Shown: one piece after another, positions 11,150 to 22,278 of the stretch
How positions within the stretch are numbered: the first letter of the stretch is position 1
Layout of the letters: every line of letters begins with the position of its first letter
From: Dryococelus australis
Taxonomy: Eukaryota; Arthropoda; Insecta; Phasmatodea; Phasmatidae
NCBI GenBank assembly: GCA_029891345.1
Contig: CM057003.1
Coordinates: 7,482,709 to 7,546,708 of the forward strand
Length of the DNA: 64,000 nt
Reading direction: 5' to 3'
The notes under the pieces: generated by a model
What the model was told of the DNA's origin: nothing
Database searches by the model: none
The model's input: the letters and a program-made list of their open reading frames with translations, nothing else
Made by a program: the position numbers and the translations under genes

Positions 11150-11900
11150 TGAAGAGAGTTTAACGCGAACGAAGGCATCACGAAGGCATCACAAAGGTGC
11201 ACGGGCAGCGGAGTACATATTGTGCTTGTGATGTGGACATCACTTAACACAGGGTACACTTTGGACTGTAGGAAGAGGGTGGTCTTTCAGTCAAATTGCC
11301 AGAATTTTCCCCTGAAAGGCGCGAACTCAACCAACAGTTAAGTCTTCCAACCATCCAAGAGACATGCAGCGGCCTCGCCATTGACTCCATTTCCTACCCG
11401 CCCTAGTTGACATGCAAGAGAAGGCTTAGATCCTCGACATCCCTTAGGCACGTATTTCATTAACACGCTCCGAAAACGGCGACTTCGTTTGCAGTATGGT
11501 CGTAATCGGGCGGCATGGACGGCTGAATAGTGGCGATGCACTGACTTCATTGTCGAATCCAGGTATTGTCTAGACATGGGTGTAAACCGCGCTCGAGTGT
11601 GGAGAGGATCTAGACGACGCAAGTATTCGGGCTCAATTGTTGAGCGACACACCACCAGAAATGGTGATGACGTTGTATGGGGGACAATCTTCCATGGTTC
11701 GTGGTCTTAACTGCCGGTACAGCGGTAAGTTCAGAACATATCGAGGCCTCCTGTGCTTTCCTCCATGTCATGGCTCCAATGGTCATTATTGTAAGAGGAT
11801 AACGAACAACGAATCACAGAGTGGATTCACATGTGGCGAGAGTAATGTCTGGTTGCAAGATGATAAGATCTTGGTTCAAAGATGATTTTCAATTTGACCC
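11150..11900 (+). pseudogene. Tc1/mariner-like transposase relic
   Basis: Plus-strand frames give transposase blocks in family order. RLRSSTSLRHVF (about 11414-11455) resembles the LRSRxPLRHVPL linker. RLRLQYGRNRAAW (about 11481-11520) resembles the RLxWAxxHxxW block. FIVESRYCL then RARVWRG (about 11546-11610) resembles FSDESRFxL...RVWR. DDVVWGTIFHGSWS (about 11662-11705) resembles the SVMVWGxIS block. In the DESRF position the first catalytic Asp is Val here. Frameshifts and stops break every block, so no active protein is possible. I found no clear terminal inverted repeats. Confidence 0.75.
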
Positions 11901-13348
11901 GAGTTCAATGTCCGAGTGTTGGAGCAACGCGAACGGCCGAGTTCTGATCGTAGATCACCTGCTCTCGGTTCAAAAACTAGGATTAAGATGAAACACTGCT
12001 TGCGATTGGCTCTCATTTCTTGACGTCATAATGCAACTGTTTATTTTGAGGTTCGGAGACAATTAATACGTTTTGTGGATATTATCTCTTAAGACTAGGA
12101 TTTTTTACCATATAATTTATTCGAATGCACAGAAAAAAACTCTGGCTCAGTTGTTTTGTTTGATTGGAAACACTTAGCACCCATTTTTATCGTTATTTTT
12201 AATACCAATATTATTGAAGAAGGTAGTGCACATAGAGATAGACGGTACGATGTTTTATTTGTTTTAAGCAAAATGATTGTTATACAAACTTTACTGAATA
12301 ATATTCAAGTGTGTATAATGTTGTTTTGAATTCCCTAAAAAAATAAAAGTGTACTTAGAGCTCTCTGTTGGCTTTGTTTCAAACTGCATCTGTCGGCTAT
12401 GGCTGCTCGTTAGTAAGTAATAAGTTCGACGTGAGATTTAGCTCGAGCGGAATATTAGGACAAGTTCTGATATTCTGAATGGCTTTTCCAGTTTTCCGTT
12501 TTGTTTGATCGGAGGGGAAAGCATGATTTTCGTTTTCTCTTTACAAAACATTAATACCATCTTTAATTCAATAAATCCATAGCATCTTAAGCCTTTATAA
12601 AATGTCTCAATTTATATTATACAACAGTAAAAATAACCGAATCCATTTTTAAACGATTTAAATATTACCAAGTTTATTTCTAGTAAATAAAGATATTTTA
12701 CAGTGCGTTTATCTTTACATAAACTACATTCAACACTAACTTTTATTCTTCTTTGTTCACTTTATACATGCTTAATAAAATGTATGTTTAAGTGCCAAAC
12801 AGAGCTTGAATACGGAATATTTGAATGTTTATGCCATTTGAAAACAAAATTGCTTTTCAGTATAACTTTTGACATTTTAAAATAAAGCACTCGCGTTTAC
12901 TTGATCAGAGATCATTCTCTTGAACCGCCAAAAGGCACGGTTCAAGGCGAGCTTCCGATTGATCTTAGTCCGGCGCGCTGATCGCAATGGTGTAACAGCT
13001 AAATGCGCAGAACCAGGATCAAACCGGTATTTGAACCAAGATCATTGCTGACCCTCAATGGTGCAAGTAAGTAAGTTAGTCTTGTTCCGAGTCTATAACA
13101 CGTCCAGTTCTGCGCAGCCCAGGCTGTGACGTAAACCGAGGATACACTTGCGTGGCGCGCGAGGTTAATACTCATTACTGAAAAATTTCGTGCAGGACAA
13201 AACTCAATGCGACATATAACAAGGAAGTTTCCATTTGGTTGGTCGCTTACAACAGGATTTTTATTGTGATGAAGTGTTAACATGTTATAAACTACGTTAA
13301 AAAAAAAAAACGAATAAAAACGGACTTTTCTGTGTTTTTCTGTGTGTG

Positions 13349-13349
13349 T

Positions 13350-13392
<43 letters not shown>
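13349..13392. repeat. Poly-T tract
   Basis: About 44 consecutive T, preceded by a short TG repeat. It may be a retroposon tail in minus orientation, but no element body is recognisable beside it. Confidence 0.9.
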
Positions 13393-15718
13393 CAAAATGT
13401 GTCCAAAACTATTCATTTTACGTGAAAGTCAACCATATGTGAAATTAAAGAGGGTAAAAGTTCCTACATTTGATGTCTTGCAGGTTTTTTTCTCTGATTA
13501 ATGGTTTAGCCAAGAGACTTAAAAGCAAAAAATTCTGAAAAAAAAACGGGAATTAAGAGTCTGTGGGAGTCATTTTGCCTCCATTTACCACCGATGTTAA
13601 TATTTACTACCAAATTGCAACAGAACTATGCGCTCTTTTGAAACGCAGTTTTCTGCACACACAAAAGGAACATAAAACCTTCAAAATAGTATTTTTTTTA
13701 AGTCTAAATTATCATTTTAAATATCAATTTTTGCCACTTAAAATACGCAGTACTTTCTGCACAGACGTGTTATACGAGAAGAAGTGCCTTTCCCGTCAAA
13801 AGTAGTCAATGTTTTTATCTAAATGGGTAAATAATCGTATTTGTGATTCAATACTACATTCACCGTTGGCTTTATGTTAATATTTTTATATTAAATTTAA
13901 AAAATTTGTTTAATTATATAACACTGCAAAAGTTCGTTTTGGACATAGGCGTGTTTTGAACTACAGAGTATTTCACGTTGTCTGAAACTTCTCAGATCGC
14001 GCGACAGCTTGACGTAGGTAAGCGGGCTCGCCGTCTCATCGACAGCGATCTGATGTCATTAGAGACTGTGCAAGTTGCACAGGGCAGACGGAGTGGGGAG
14101 CGACCACAGAAGCCTGTGAAGAGTATTTGCAGTTGCAGTTCTGGAAGCCTATTCTGGAAAAACCACTTAAAGCGTTCATATTCGAGTTGTTTCTCCCGAC
14201 GGACTTTATTTTCGCGGTGACTAGCCAATCAGACAAGTGGGTTATGTTGATTGGAAATAGGCGGTAACTTTTTGTTGTATCCAACATTGCAGTGGCAGAT
14301 TTTAGGTTTCAGGTATTAAAATTGTTGAGTAAATCTTTCAACTACATTACAGATAGTCAATTTGAATAGTAGGCCATACCTACGCCGAAGCCAAAAAGGT
14401 GACTAAAATAATTACGAGTTTACTATGTTTAAATTGATATTTTAATGCTATTTGAATAAATTGACAACATTTAAAAATGTGGCACAGAGAAATCTGAATA
14501 TAAGTACGATTCCAGTAATACACTTTGTAAACATTTAATTAAACTACGGTATGCTTAATGTTAAATACTCAACAATTTGTTTTTAAAATGTAGACATTTA
14601 GTAAACCTTTCTATATTTTATAAACTGATAAGTACACATTCAAATAATTTACACTTACATACAACTACAATTCTTTAGTAATGAATATAATTGATTACGT
14701 TTAGCACTATCTAGTTATTTTCAACGTAACTATTACTGCTGTATATGAATTACACGTTGTGTTTACGATACGAAACTGTATGTAGAATAACTATCCAATC
14801 GTATATGTAGTGTTACAAGTTCCATTAATGCGTTCTCTTAACAGGAATGATCGAATTAGCAGCCTCATACGAATTGAAAACACTAATTACTGGGGTTCGC
14901 TCGCTCTCGACCACACGGACAAAGTTCGTATACGAAGACCAAGTTGGTGTTCAAGCATACCAAAACTGCAATCCACTCAGTGCGGCGGGCAGTTCGTATA
15001 CGACTGAGAACTCCAGCATAGGCACCCAGGCGTGGAAATCATTAATATCGCCTCATTTCAAGTGTTGGCACTGTAATATAAATAAATAATTAATGGAGTG
15101 TCGATACAGTGTGAAGGGAAGTGGGAAGTGAAGCGCTCAGCCAAATAAAAAAAAAACAGCTGAAACATTTGCAAGAATACTACAGCAGAGAATGTATGTA
15201 ACACTACGTTTAGTCATTGATATACATATAGTACATTCCCGATTGGAAGCGACTTATGAAAATCAACCTTTGAAAAAACACTCTAGGCGAAACATGTCAA
15301 CCTGTTTTTTTTCAATAACGTGTTTTCCACAAATATATAACATTATGGTTAACTTTAGAGTACTGTATTATTGAATAAATGAAACTTTACCTTAATATCT
15401 TGTATAACTTGTAATATTTATTTCTTTTTAAACAAGGATTAACAACAGCGAGAGCAGCGACGTGTTGGCAACGGCCGTAAGAAGCAGTTCACAGTTAAAA
15501 TATTGTTTTAACCTAGTTTTTTAGTATACTTTTTTGTAAATTAAACGGTGCCTATTGAAATATTTAAATATTTAGGTAGCCCCGATGGCAACGTATCTCA
15601 TTTTCACCGTTTAAAATAACAGTGGAAAATATTGTGAGTAGGCCGTAATGGTACGGTGTTGTTTTATCGAGCGAGTGCAATTTTGAACCAACTGTCTGCT
15701 GAGCGAGCTTTGTCGCCC

Positions 15719-15781
<63 letters not shown>
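15719..15781. repeat. (CT)n microsatellite
   Basis: A CT dinucleotide run of about 62 bases with one CC interruption. The Arg-Glu and Leu-Ser repeat 'proteins' read across it are artefacts. Confidence 0.95.
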
Positions 15782-15785
<4 letters not shown>

Positions 15786-17791
15786 TTGTTTCTTTCACGC
15801 TCGGGAAGTTTCACTTCGCTAGTTCGAAGAAAAATTGTACCTGTTTTCAATTGTATCATATTTTATACTTATTACAGCAAATTAATTATTTTTGATTTTG
15901 TAATTTACAACTGAAGAGAGATTATAATGCTTGAATACTTATTTTAATATATTTAGATATGACGGCGGGGCAGAAACAAAGTGAAGTTGGCAGACGTGGC
16001 GAGCCATGACATGGCGTGTTGCTGTTTTACCAAACGAAGCATAAATTATACTTACTCCGAAAAATACTTCAAATTACCACATCACGTTTGTAGACGTTGT
16101 GTTTATTAAACCTACCTAAGCAAGTTACGATGTTGTGATAAATCTGTGTTTCCGCGGCAGTAATAAATATACTGTTACGGTGTGTGTTTCGTTAACCGCT
16201 TCGTGTGAAATAGCATGGCGTGGCTGTTTGGTGATAGTTACGCTGGATCTGTGTGTGCGTGATTTCAAATATTTGATGTGAACTATTTATACGTGGTAAA
16301 TGTGAACTGTTTTATGACGAAGTTATTTATTTACATCCACGTATGTTTATTTATCACAACGTTGTACCTTTGCCCTGGGTGTTTGAAACGCAGTCGTGTA
16401 ACGTGATTTACCACCAATCCCAACAAATAACCAAGCCCAGCCCCAATAAATTTCAATAAACCTAATACACAGTAAGTATCAATACATATAAATATGAGTG
16501 GAATAAAAGTTACGGTAGGCTTATTTGAGTGCATGTTCACTGCTATATTTGAAGATTCTATAACAAAAAATGAACGACACGAGTTGCGTGCTTGATTTTA
16601 ATGTCGCTTTTTCGTTGGACTGTCTATTCCTTCGTTATTCGAATTGAGGCCGTCCTTTTAAAGAAATAAGCCAACACATATCAATAACAAAAAGTTAAAT
16701 ACTACAGTTCATTATCCCGCAGTTGTAACAGTGTTTAACACAGACGCGGCAAAATATTAACTTGCATTACGTGTAATGTGCTATGTTGTGGAAAACAAAT
16801 ATGTTAATGCAACGTAACCGTAAGAACTATCATTAATTAAGGCATTTTTAAAACGTTATAAAGCTGACATAAATAATGTTATAGGCCTAAACTGTGAATA
16901 TTCGTACGAAATGGTTTTTGAAATAGACCTAAGACAGAATTATTTGAAAAGCTGTAAACACATTTGACAGGTATAAAAGTAGAAGTCACATTTCAATGTT
17001 TATATTTAGGTGTAGCGAAAGTATACGAACACATGTACACACACAATGGCATGTAAACATTGATTTTGACAGATGCTACATGGCAGTCGCGTGGCATTGT
17101 TTGTTTACATTTGGCGGAAGGATACGAAACGGGCCTGCAAGTCGATATTTAGCAGGGCTCCGAGATAGTAGCTTCCAATGGGGAGTGGACTATAGTTCGA
17201 AGTCTCTTATGACTTTAAGTGCGTGTGTCAAAACTTAACACGATTAACCTGATTTCACTTATCTTACAATAGGTAACTACGTTTATCATCTATTCCAATT
17301 TTCAATCCCCGGACGCACTCTTTACCTTGGGAAACTGATGTTTACGATTACTTTATTTCATTAATAGAAAGAAAATACTTTTATTCTTATTTACAGTTTC
17401 GGAAGAATATATAAGTTTTATTATTATACACAGAAATGTATTTCGACTTTGTTCGCTTAGTTCGTGGTAACATCTTTTGAAGTTGTAGGAAAAGGTGTGT
17501 ATGTTTTCAACATAATATTAGCTGAAATATTTAAATTCAGTCTTTCACACTAACCTGAACTAACACCTGCGAACAACACACACATCATTGGCCAGACCGA
17601 GATTACAACTAGAAACCTCGTGGTCTGAAGGCTTCTGGATTTTGCTAATTATTTTGTAATAATCGTCTGTGGCATAATCTGAATAGACAAAACGTTTTAT
17701 CCTCGATCAATTTATGAATCATCTGAGAAGGACTTACTGTTATTTTCTCTATAAATAATTCCCAATAAATTCTACGATTATTGAACACTTC

Positions 17792-17880
17792 GCTGACCTC
17801 CCGTGTCGCAGTAGGTTGATGCACCGCCGGTCTGTGGTGCGGGAGGTTCTGGGTTCGAATCCCAGGTATGGCATGTGTGT
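17792..17880 (+). mobile_element. tRNA-like SINE head, family S2, copy 1
   Basis: The sequence has tRNA form: a GTCGCAGTAGGTTGATGC box A-like region, a variable anticodon arm around CCGGTCTGTGGTGCGGGAGG, and a GGTTCGAATCC box B exactly as in tRNA. A second copy at 50119-50212 shares the same arms with differences. Pairing at the acceptor end is poor and there is sequence continuing beyond, so I call it a SINE head or tRNA pseudogene and not a working tRNA. Confidence 0.65.
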
Positions 17881-20744
17881 TAATCTAAGTTAGGTCATCA
17901 ATTACTTTGTAAGCCATCCCCTGATAAGCCAATCCAATAGACTACATCATCTTGTTTAATTTATCGTTAATTTTAACGCATGTCTCAAAGTGTACAATTC
18001 AAGTAGGTGCATCAATAAAATGTTACTGGTTACGTTTTTGTAGTTGCAGTATGTTTTGTTTGGTGTTGAAAAGGTGTAATTAAAAAGCGGGATATTATTA
18101 GGAAAATATAAGTCGTGTATATGCGTGTAGAGTGATTATGATGGGATAGGAGACAAGACGAGATATTTTGCACTTTGCACAACACACTTTTACCTCACGT
18201 AAAGCTCTCATGGAATCTGGAACACTGAAATATTTGTAGAAAAAAACTCATACGCATGCCACAGAATAATTGCAGAAAAATAAACACATGTCAGGGGATA
18301 ATACAGATTTAATTAGTTTGAAGCTGAACTATAAATAATTATCATTCAAAATTAAAATGTCTGAAAACAAACTTTAATAACATTAAAAATTGTGTGGAAT
18401 TCAAGTTAAATCAAGCGTAATAAGAAAATAAATTCAATTACTGTTATTGCAAGTAGGATTACTGTAAATTTGAATTATAGCATCATCCTCACAATATAAA
18501 ACTTACCGAAGATAATCGAGTTAATTTAAAAATAAAATAATCAATAATTGCTTCAATAAAGATAAACTGGAAAAAATAAAATGAATTTAGGTTAGTGTTT
18601 CTCAGAAGTAGTTCTTAATTTTGTGCCTTTTTCCTCCTGACACGAGTTTACTGAGCTCCATGTTACGGTAGTGCAAAATATGTCTCAAATCTCGTAATAA
18701 AAATTCTCAAACTTTCTTTTTGACAACATACTAGAATTTAAAATAAAGTTAACGTGATTTCAAAGTTCAAACTGATTAAAGTAGGGTCTTTCAATTGAAA
18801 TTTGCTCCGTTTCTTAGCTAGTCAGTAGTGCTGGACTACTGGGTTCTACCGTCATTAAACATATTAATTACCACTTGAGAGTTCTGAAAATATGCCATCT
18901 TAGGCGTAGAAAAGTTTAGGTTTCTAGAGATCACTTGAATTAATCAAATAATAATCGAATGGCTGCAGAATGACTAAAGCGTCACCTGTATGCAGGCTAT
19001 ACCAAAAGCTTGTGACATGGCGTCACTGAAGTTCCTCGGCGCCTTCTTAGGCCGGACACCACTAATAAATTAACTAGTGGGCTCTAAAACTCTAAACTAT
19101 AACATCTGGGGATAAAAACCTCAACTAAAGTTATATTGATGCTGGAGATTTGCCTGTAGAAAATCCCAGCGAATAGTCTCGCCGCTGGACCTTTCACTTC
19201 CTACAACGTCTTCAAAACCTGATCTAATTGGTGAGAAACTACTTCTGGTCAAACGAAACGGAAATAAAATTAAAACATTAATTCTCTTCCAAAATAACAA
19301 ATAAAAGAAATAATTATGTTTTAATATAAAATAAATTAATTATACAATCACATAAATAAACAAACGAGTCGAAAAAAACATATTTAGATCATAACCTCAT
19401 CTCAGAATTCATATAAGTATGGCATAGAATAACACAAATAATAACAAAAATAAAAATAAAATTATTATTGGTGGTTTACAAATAAAAATATTGCGTGTTT
19501 TTAATAAAATAATTATGATCCCAGAAGGGGTTAAAATAATTAACATTATTCAACATAATATGTAAATAGGTGTGATCTGGTGTCCAAAACACATGTAAAT
19601 AATCGCGTGATATTATGTCCAAACACATATGTACACAATTAACATAACTGAAGACATACATAAAAAACGTATTCAACTTGAAACTGTTATAGTGTTTGTC
19701 GTTTCTGATGGTTTCCCATTGGATAAAATCAAGTTGGCTCGTAGCGAGCGAGATGTTCGTTTTTAAATAATTATATTCTGATAGCGTATGCTACAGTAGA
19801 GGTATGTGAGTAAAGAATGCCTAATATGTCATGTCTTAGTATCAAATGTACCGTACTAACAAAATAAATCACATAGGCTTATGTCATAAATGTTATGCTA
19901 TGTAAATTAAAAAAAAAACAATAGCTAAAATTCGTTCGTTGTTTCGGTATTGTTGATATGATAAAGAATTTTTTTCAGGAGTGAACTGATTGAGAGATTT
20001 CGCCTGTGTATTTAAACTAGAAACAGTCCGTTGAAACTAAATATACAGTATAGTTGAATGATGAAAAAGGGATTTCATATCAAGAACAAATGTTGTTGAG
20101 AAGACTTTGCCATTTTTTCAGTCTATAATACCATTATTTCCATTACTGTTTTATATAGTGCAAAATATCGATATTGTGATGTTTCTGTTCTGGAATATTT
20201 ATAGTAAGATTACAAATAACTTTTGTGTTACAAAAAGTAATATGGTCAAACTGCCAATAATCAAGTTTTTCATCATCAATGAGAAAAAAAATTCCTATAA
20301 TTAATATGGCTATATTATCTTGATTTTCTCCAATATCCCTCTGTCCCCACCAATACGGAAAACTTATACACGCTATTCAAACACAAATAAGCCATTAAAG
20401 TATTTTTTGATTAAACTAAAAATGTTATATACTAAAGTAACATATCAAAAGTAATTATCTATACTAAAGTAATTAAAAATTGAAAAATAAATTTTTATCT
20501 TAAATATATATTGCATAGCATATTTCATAGTACATTAGTACACGTTTTTATATATTTCATATCACATATCAAAGAATTTAGAAACCGTTTAGATGGAAAT
20601 GCTTCGTTTTACACTATTCCCGTTGAAAGTAGTTGTGCTCGAATGGACCTTTTATTGTGCCGTAATTATTATCGTTTGTTTTAAAAACATTTAGTAGGAT
20701 ACAATGTAGAATTAACAAATGTTTTACTATAGAAATTACAATTT
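17881..20744. other. Unassigned AT-rich stretch
   Basis: No gene or repeat recognised. A slightly GC-richer patch at about 18960-19230 has no match I know. The remaining sequence is very AT-rich with only short frames. Confidence 0.5.
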
Positions 20745-20888
20745 AAGTGTTGTGTTCCGCACTGCAGTGGTAATTAAAATAACTGGTCAAAATTACACGT
20801 GTGCAAATACCGGATCGGTGAAGAGTAGAAAAGAAAATGTGTTTCTGCTATACCACGGGAAAATGTCTAGCCCAGTCACCAGTCAAGA
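20745..20888 (+). pseudogene. THAP zinc-finger domain relic
   Basis: A single frame reads KCCVPHCSGN, stop, NNWSKLHVCKYRIGEE, stop, KRKCVSAIPRENV, stop, PSHQSRV. This follows the THAP fold signature: an N-terminal CxxxC-type zinc pair in a CCVPxCxGN context, a basic 'HVFKFP'-like strand, 'KKWxxAIPRENFxPTKHSRVC'. Three in-frame stops and a lost initiator make it dead. A GTAAGT donor-like hexamer at 20889-20894 ends the match. THAP domains head P-element-type and some other transposases as well as host proteins; the transposon origin is inference from the decay and the repeat-rich context. Confidence 0.7.
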
Positions 20889-21081
20889 GTAAGTTTGATA
20901 AATCATTATTTAACTATAGATAATTATGTACATTAGTAAGAAACATTAGTAAGTACATTTACATAAAGTAAAAAAGCAAAAATTTTATTTCTGCATTCTT
21001 TTACTTGAAGGCCCCTGCTGTTCATCGACATCTACAACATAGAAAATAGACGTATGGAATTAGTGGGTGTTTTTATTACTA

Positions 21082-22278
21082 TCAAATATTATAGAATAAA
21101 TGTTTTCTTAATGACAAATATTTGATAACTTGTGGTATGGCTTGTTCCTTTTCCATTGAGTCCACGGGTCCTATGGGTGGGCAATCCATCTCCAGCTCGG
21201 TTCCAAGGTCTAGCTCGTCTTCCTCGTCTTGACTCACCACTGCAATGTTGTTGCAGTTCCCCTCGCAGTTGAAGGACATGTTGGAATAACAAAGCCCTGC
21301 CTACTTGCACCTACAATTTCGTTGGCATTTCTTTGTGCACTCACAGGATACAAGCTTCAACAAAGTAGGGGGAGCAGGGGGTAGTACAGTGAACACAGGC
21401 TCAAGCCCAGTATTTGTTTTCTTCCATCCCCACTCTTTAGCATTTTTTTCAACCCCCAGCCATCGCTGGACCTGGTGATTTACTCTTAAAGAGTGCTTTC
21501 GTGCTGCAGCTGCAGATGGTGGCAAAGCAGCAATGTTAGAACTGTATCTAAAGGCTGACTTCTTGTACGAAATATACCATGGGTGGTTCAGCGATGGCAC
21601 AGCACATTCGTCCCACTATAGCCGCACAGTGAGACAACGAAACGTTCCCCAGCAGCTGCAACCATCTCCTGAGTAGCATTTGAGTCTTTGAATACTTTAA
21701 CAACTTCAGCAACAAGTGGATCCTTCACAAGATTTTTGAAGGACTTCATTTTCCCTTGCATAAACAGTGTTGACGTATCGCAACCGCTCATAGCATGTAG
21801 GAAGAGGATGTTTCCCACAACCGTTGAACTCCCAGCGTTAGCTGGAGAAAATATCGCTGGAGAAACGGCGTCCTTCCTGGGGTTTTAAAAAGAAAACGTT
21901 TTCAGCTCTGCAGAGACCTATCAAAATGACCAAGAGGTCTACATCCTCCCCAACTACAATCACCGTCTCATTTTGATGGAGCCAAGGACAAAGCAGTGTT
22001 GACAATCAAGGCGTTTGCGTCTTATTTTGCTTGCTTGCGTGTAATATCTGCTGATCATCATAGATATTAACCGACCCTTGTTTTTTGGGTTAGTAAGAAA
22101 CTTTTCGTTGGACATGGTATGTATCATTGTGTCGTCAAACAATATGTCAGTTGTAGCATTTCTCCGTGATCATATCATACGCTAAGCAGTTTTTGTACCA
22201 CCATGTACGTCATCAGGGTAGCCATCAAAGAGAACTACTGCCTGTGGTTGATATTTTGACTGCACGCACTCAATATAT
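21082..22278 (-). pseudogene. Relic of a repeat-encoded protein with GCDT motif and Cys-rich CXC tail
   Basis: Read on the minus strand. About 22278-22180 gives YIECVQ...VVLFDGYPDD. About 22142-21985 gives IHTMSNEKFLTNPKNKGRLI and, in another frame, NALIVNTALSLAPS. About 21962-21890 gives VIVVGEDVDLLVILI, an acidic pocket like that of PIN/FEN-type nucleases. 21818-21588 gives LFLHAMSGCDTSTLF and AGERFVVSLCGY. 21600-21082 gives LPPSAAAARKHSLRV, EWGWKKTNTGLEPV and a tail, CECTKKCQRNCRCK, stop, AGLCYSNMSFNCEGNC. From memory, this block order recurs in uncharacterised multicopy proteins of cnidarians, spiders and insects. A frameshift near 21600, others upstream and stop TAG at 21301-21303 (minus) show decay. 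The function is unknown, and a mobile-element origin is inference. Confidence 0.75.

Larger units (their letters stand above)
11901..17791. other. Long unassigned non-coding stretch
   Basis: AT-rich with small GC-richer patches near 12900-13150, 13980-14220 and 15960-16260, none recognisable. It carries a poly-T tract at about 13349-13392 and a CT microsatellite at 15719-15781. Reading frames are short. The 80-codon frame at 13978-14220 has a matching shadow on the other strand and no domain. Nothing else can be supported. Confidence 0.5.

Noticed and set aside
17150..17200. Family A right end (GCAGGGCTCC...GTGGACTATAG)
   Set aside because: The terminal words resemble family A, but the alignment is poor and no matching left end was found.
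17792..17880. Functional tRNA gene
   Set aside because: Box A and box B look good, but the acceptor stem does not close and a related copy occurs at 50119-50212; better read as a SINE head or pseudogene.
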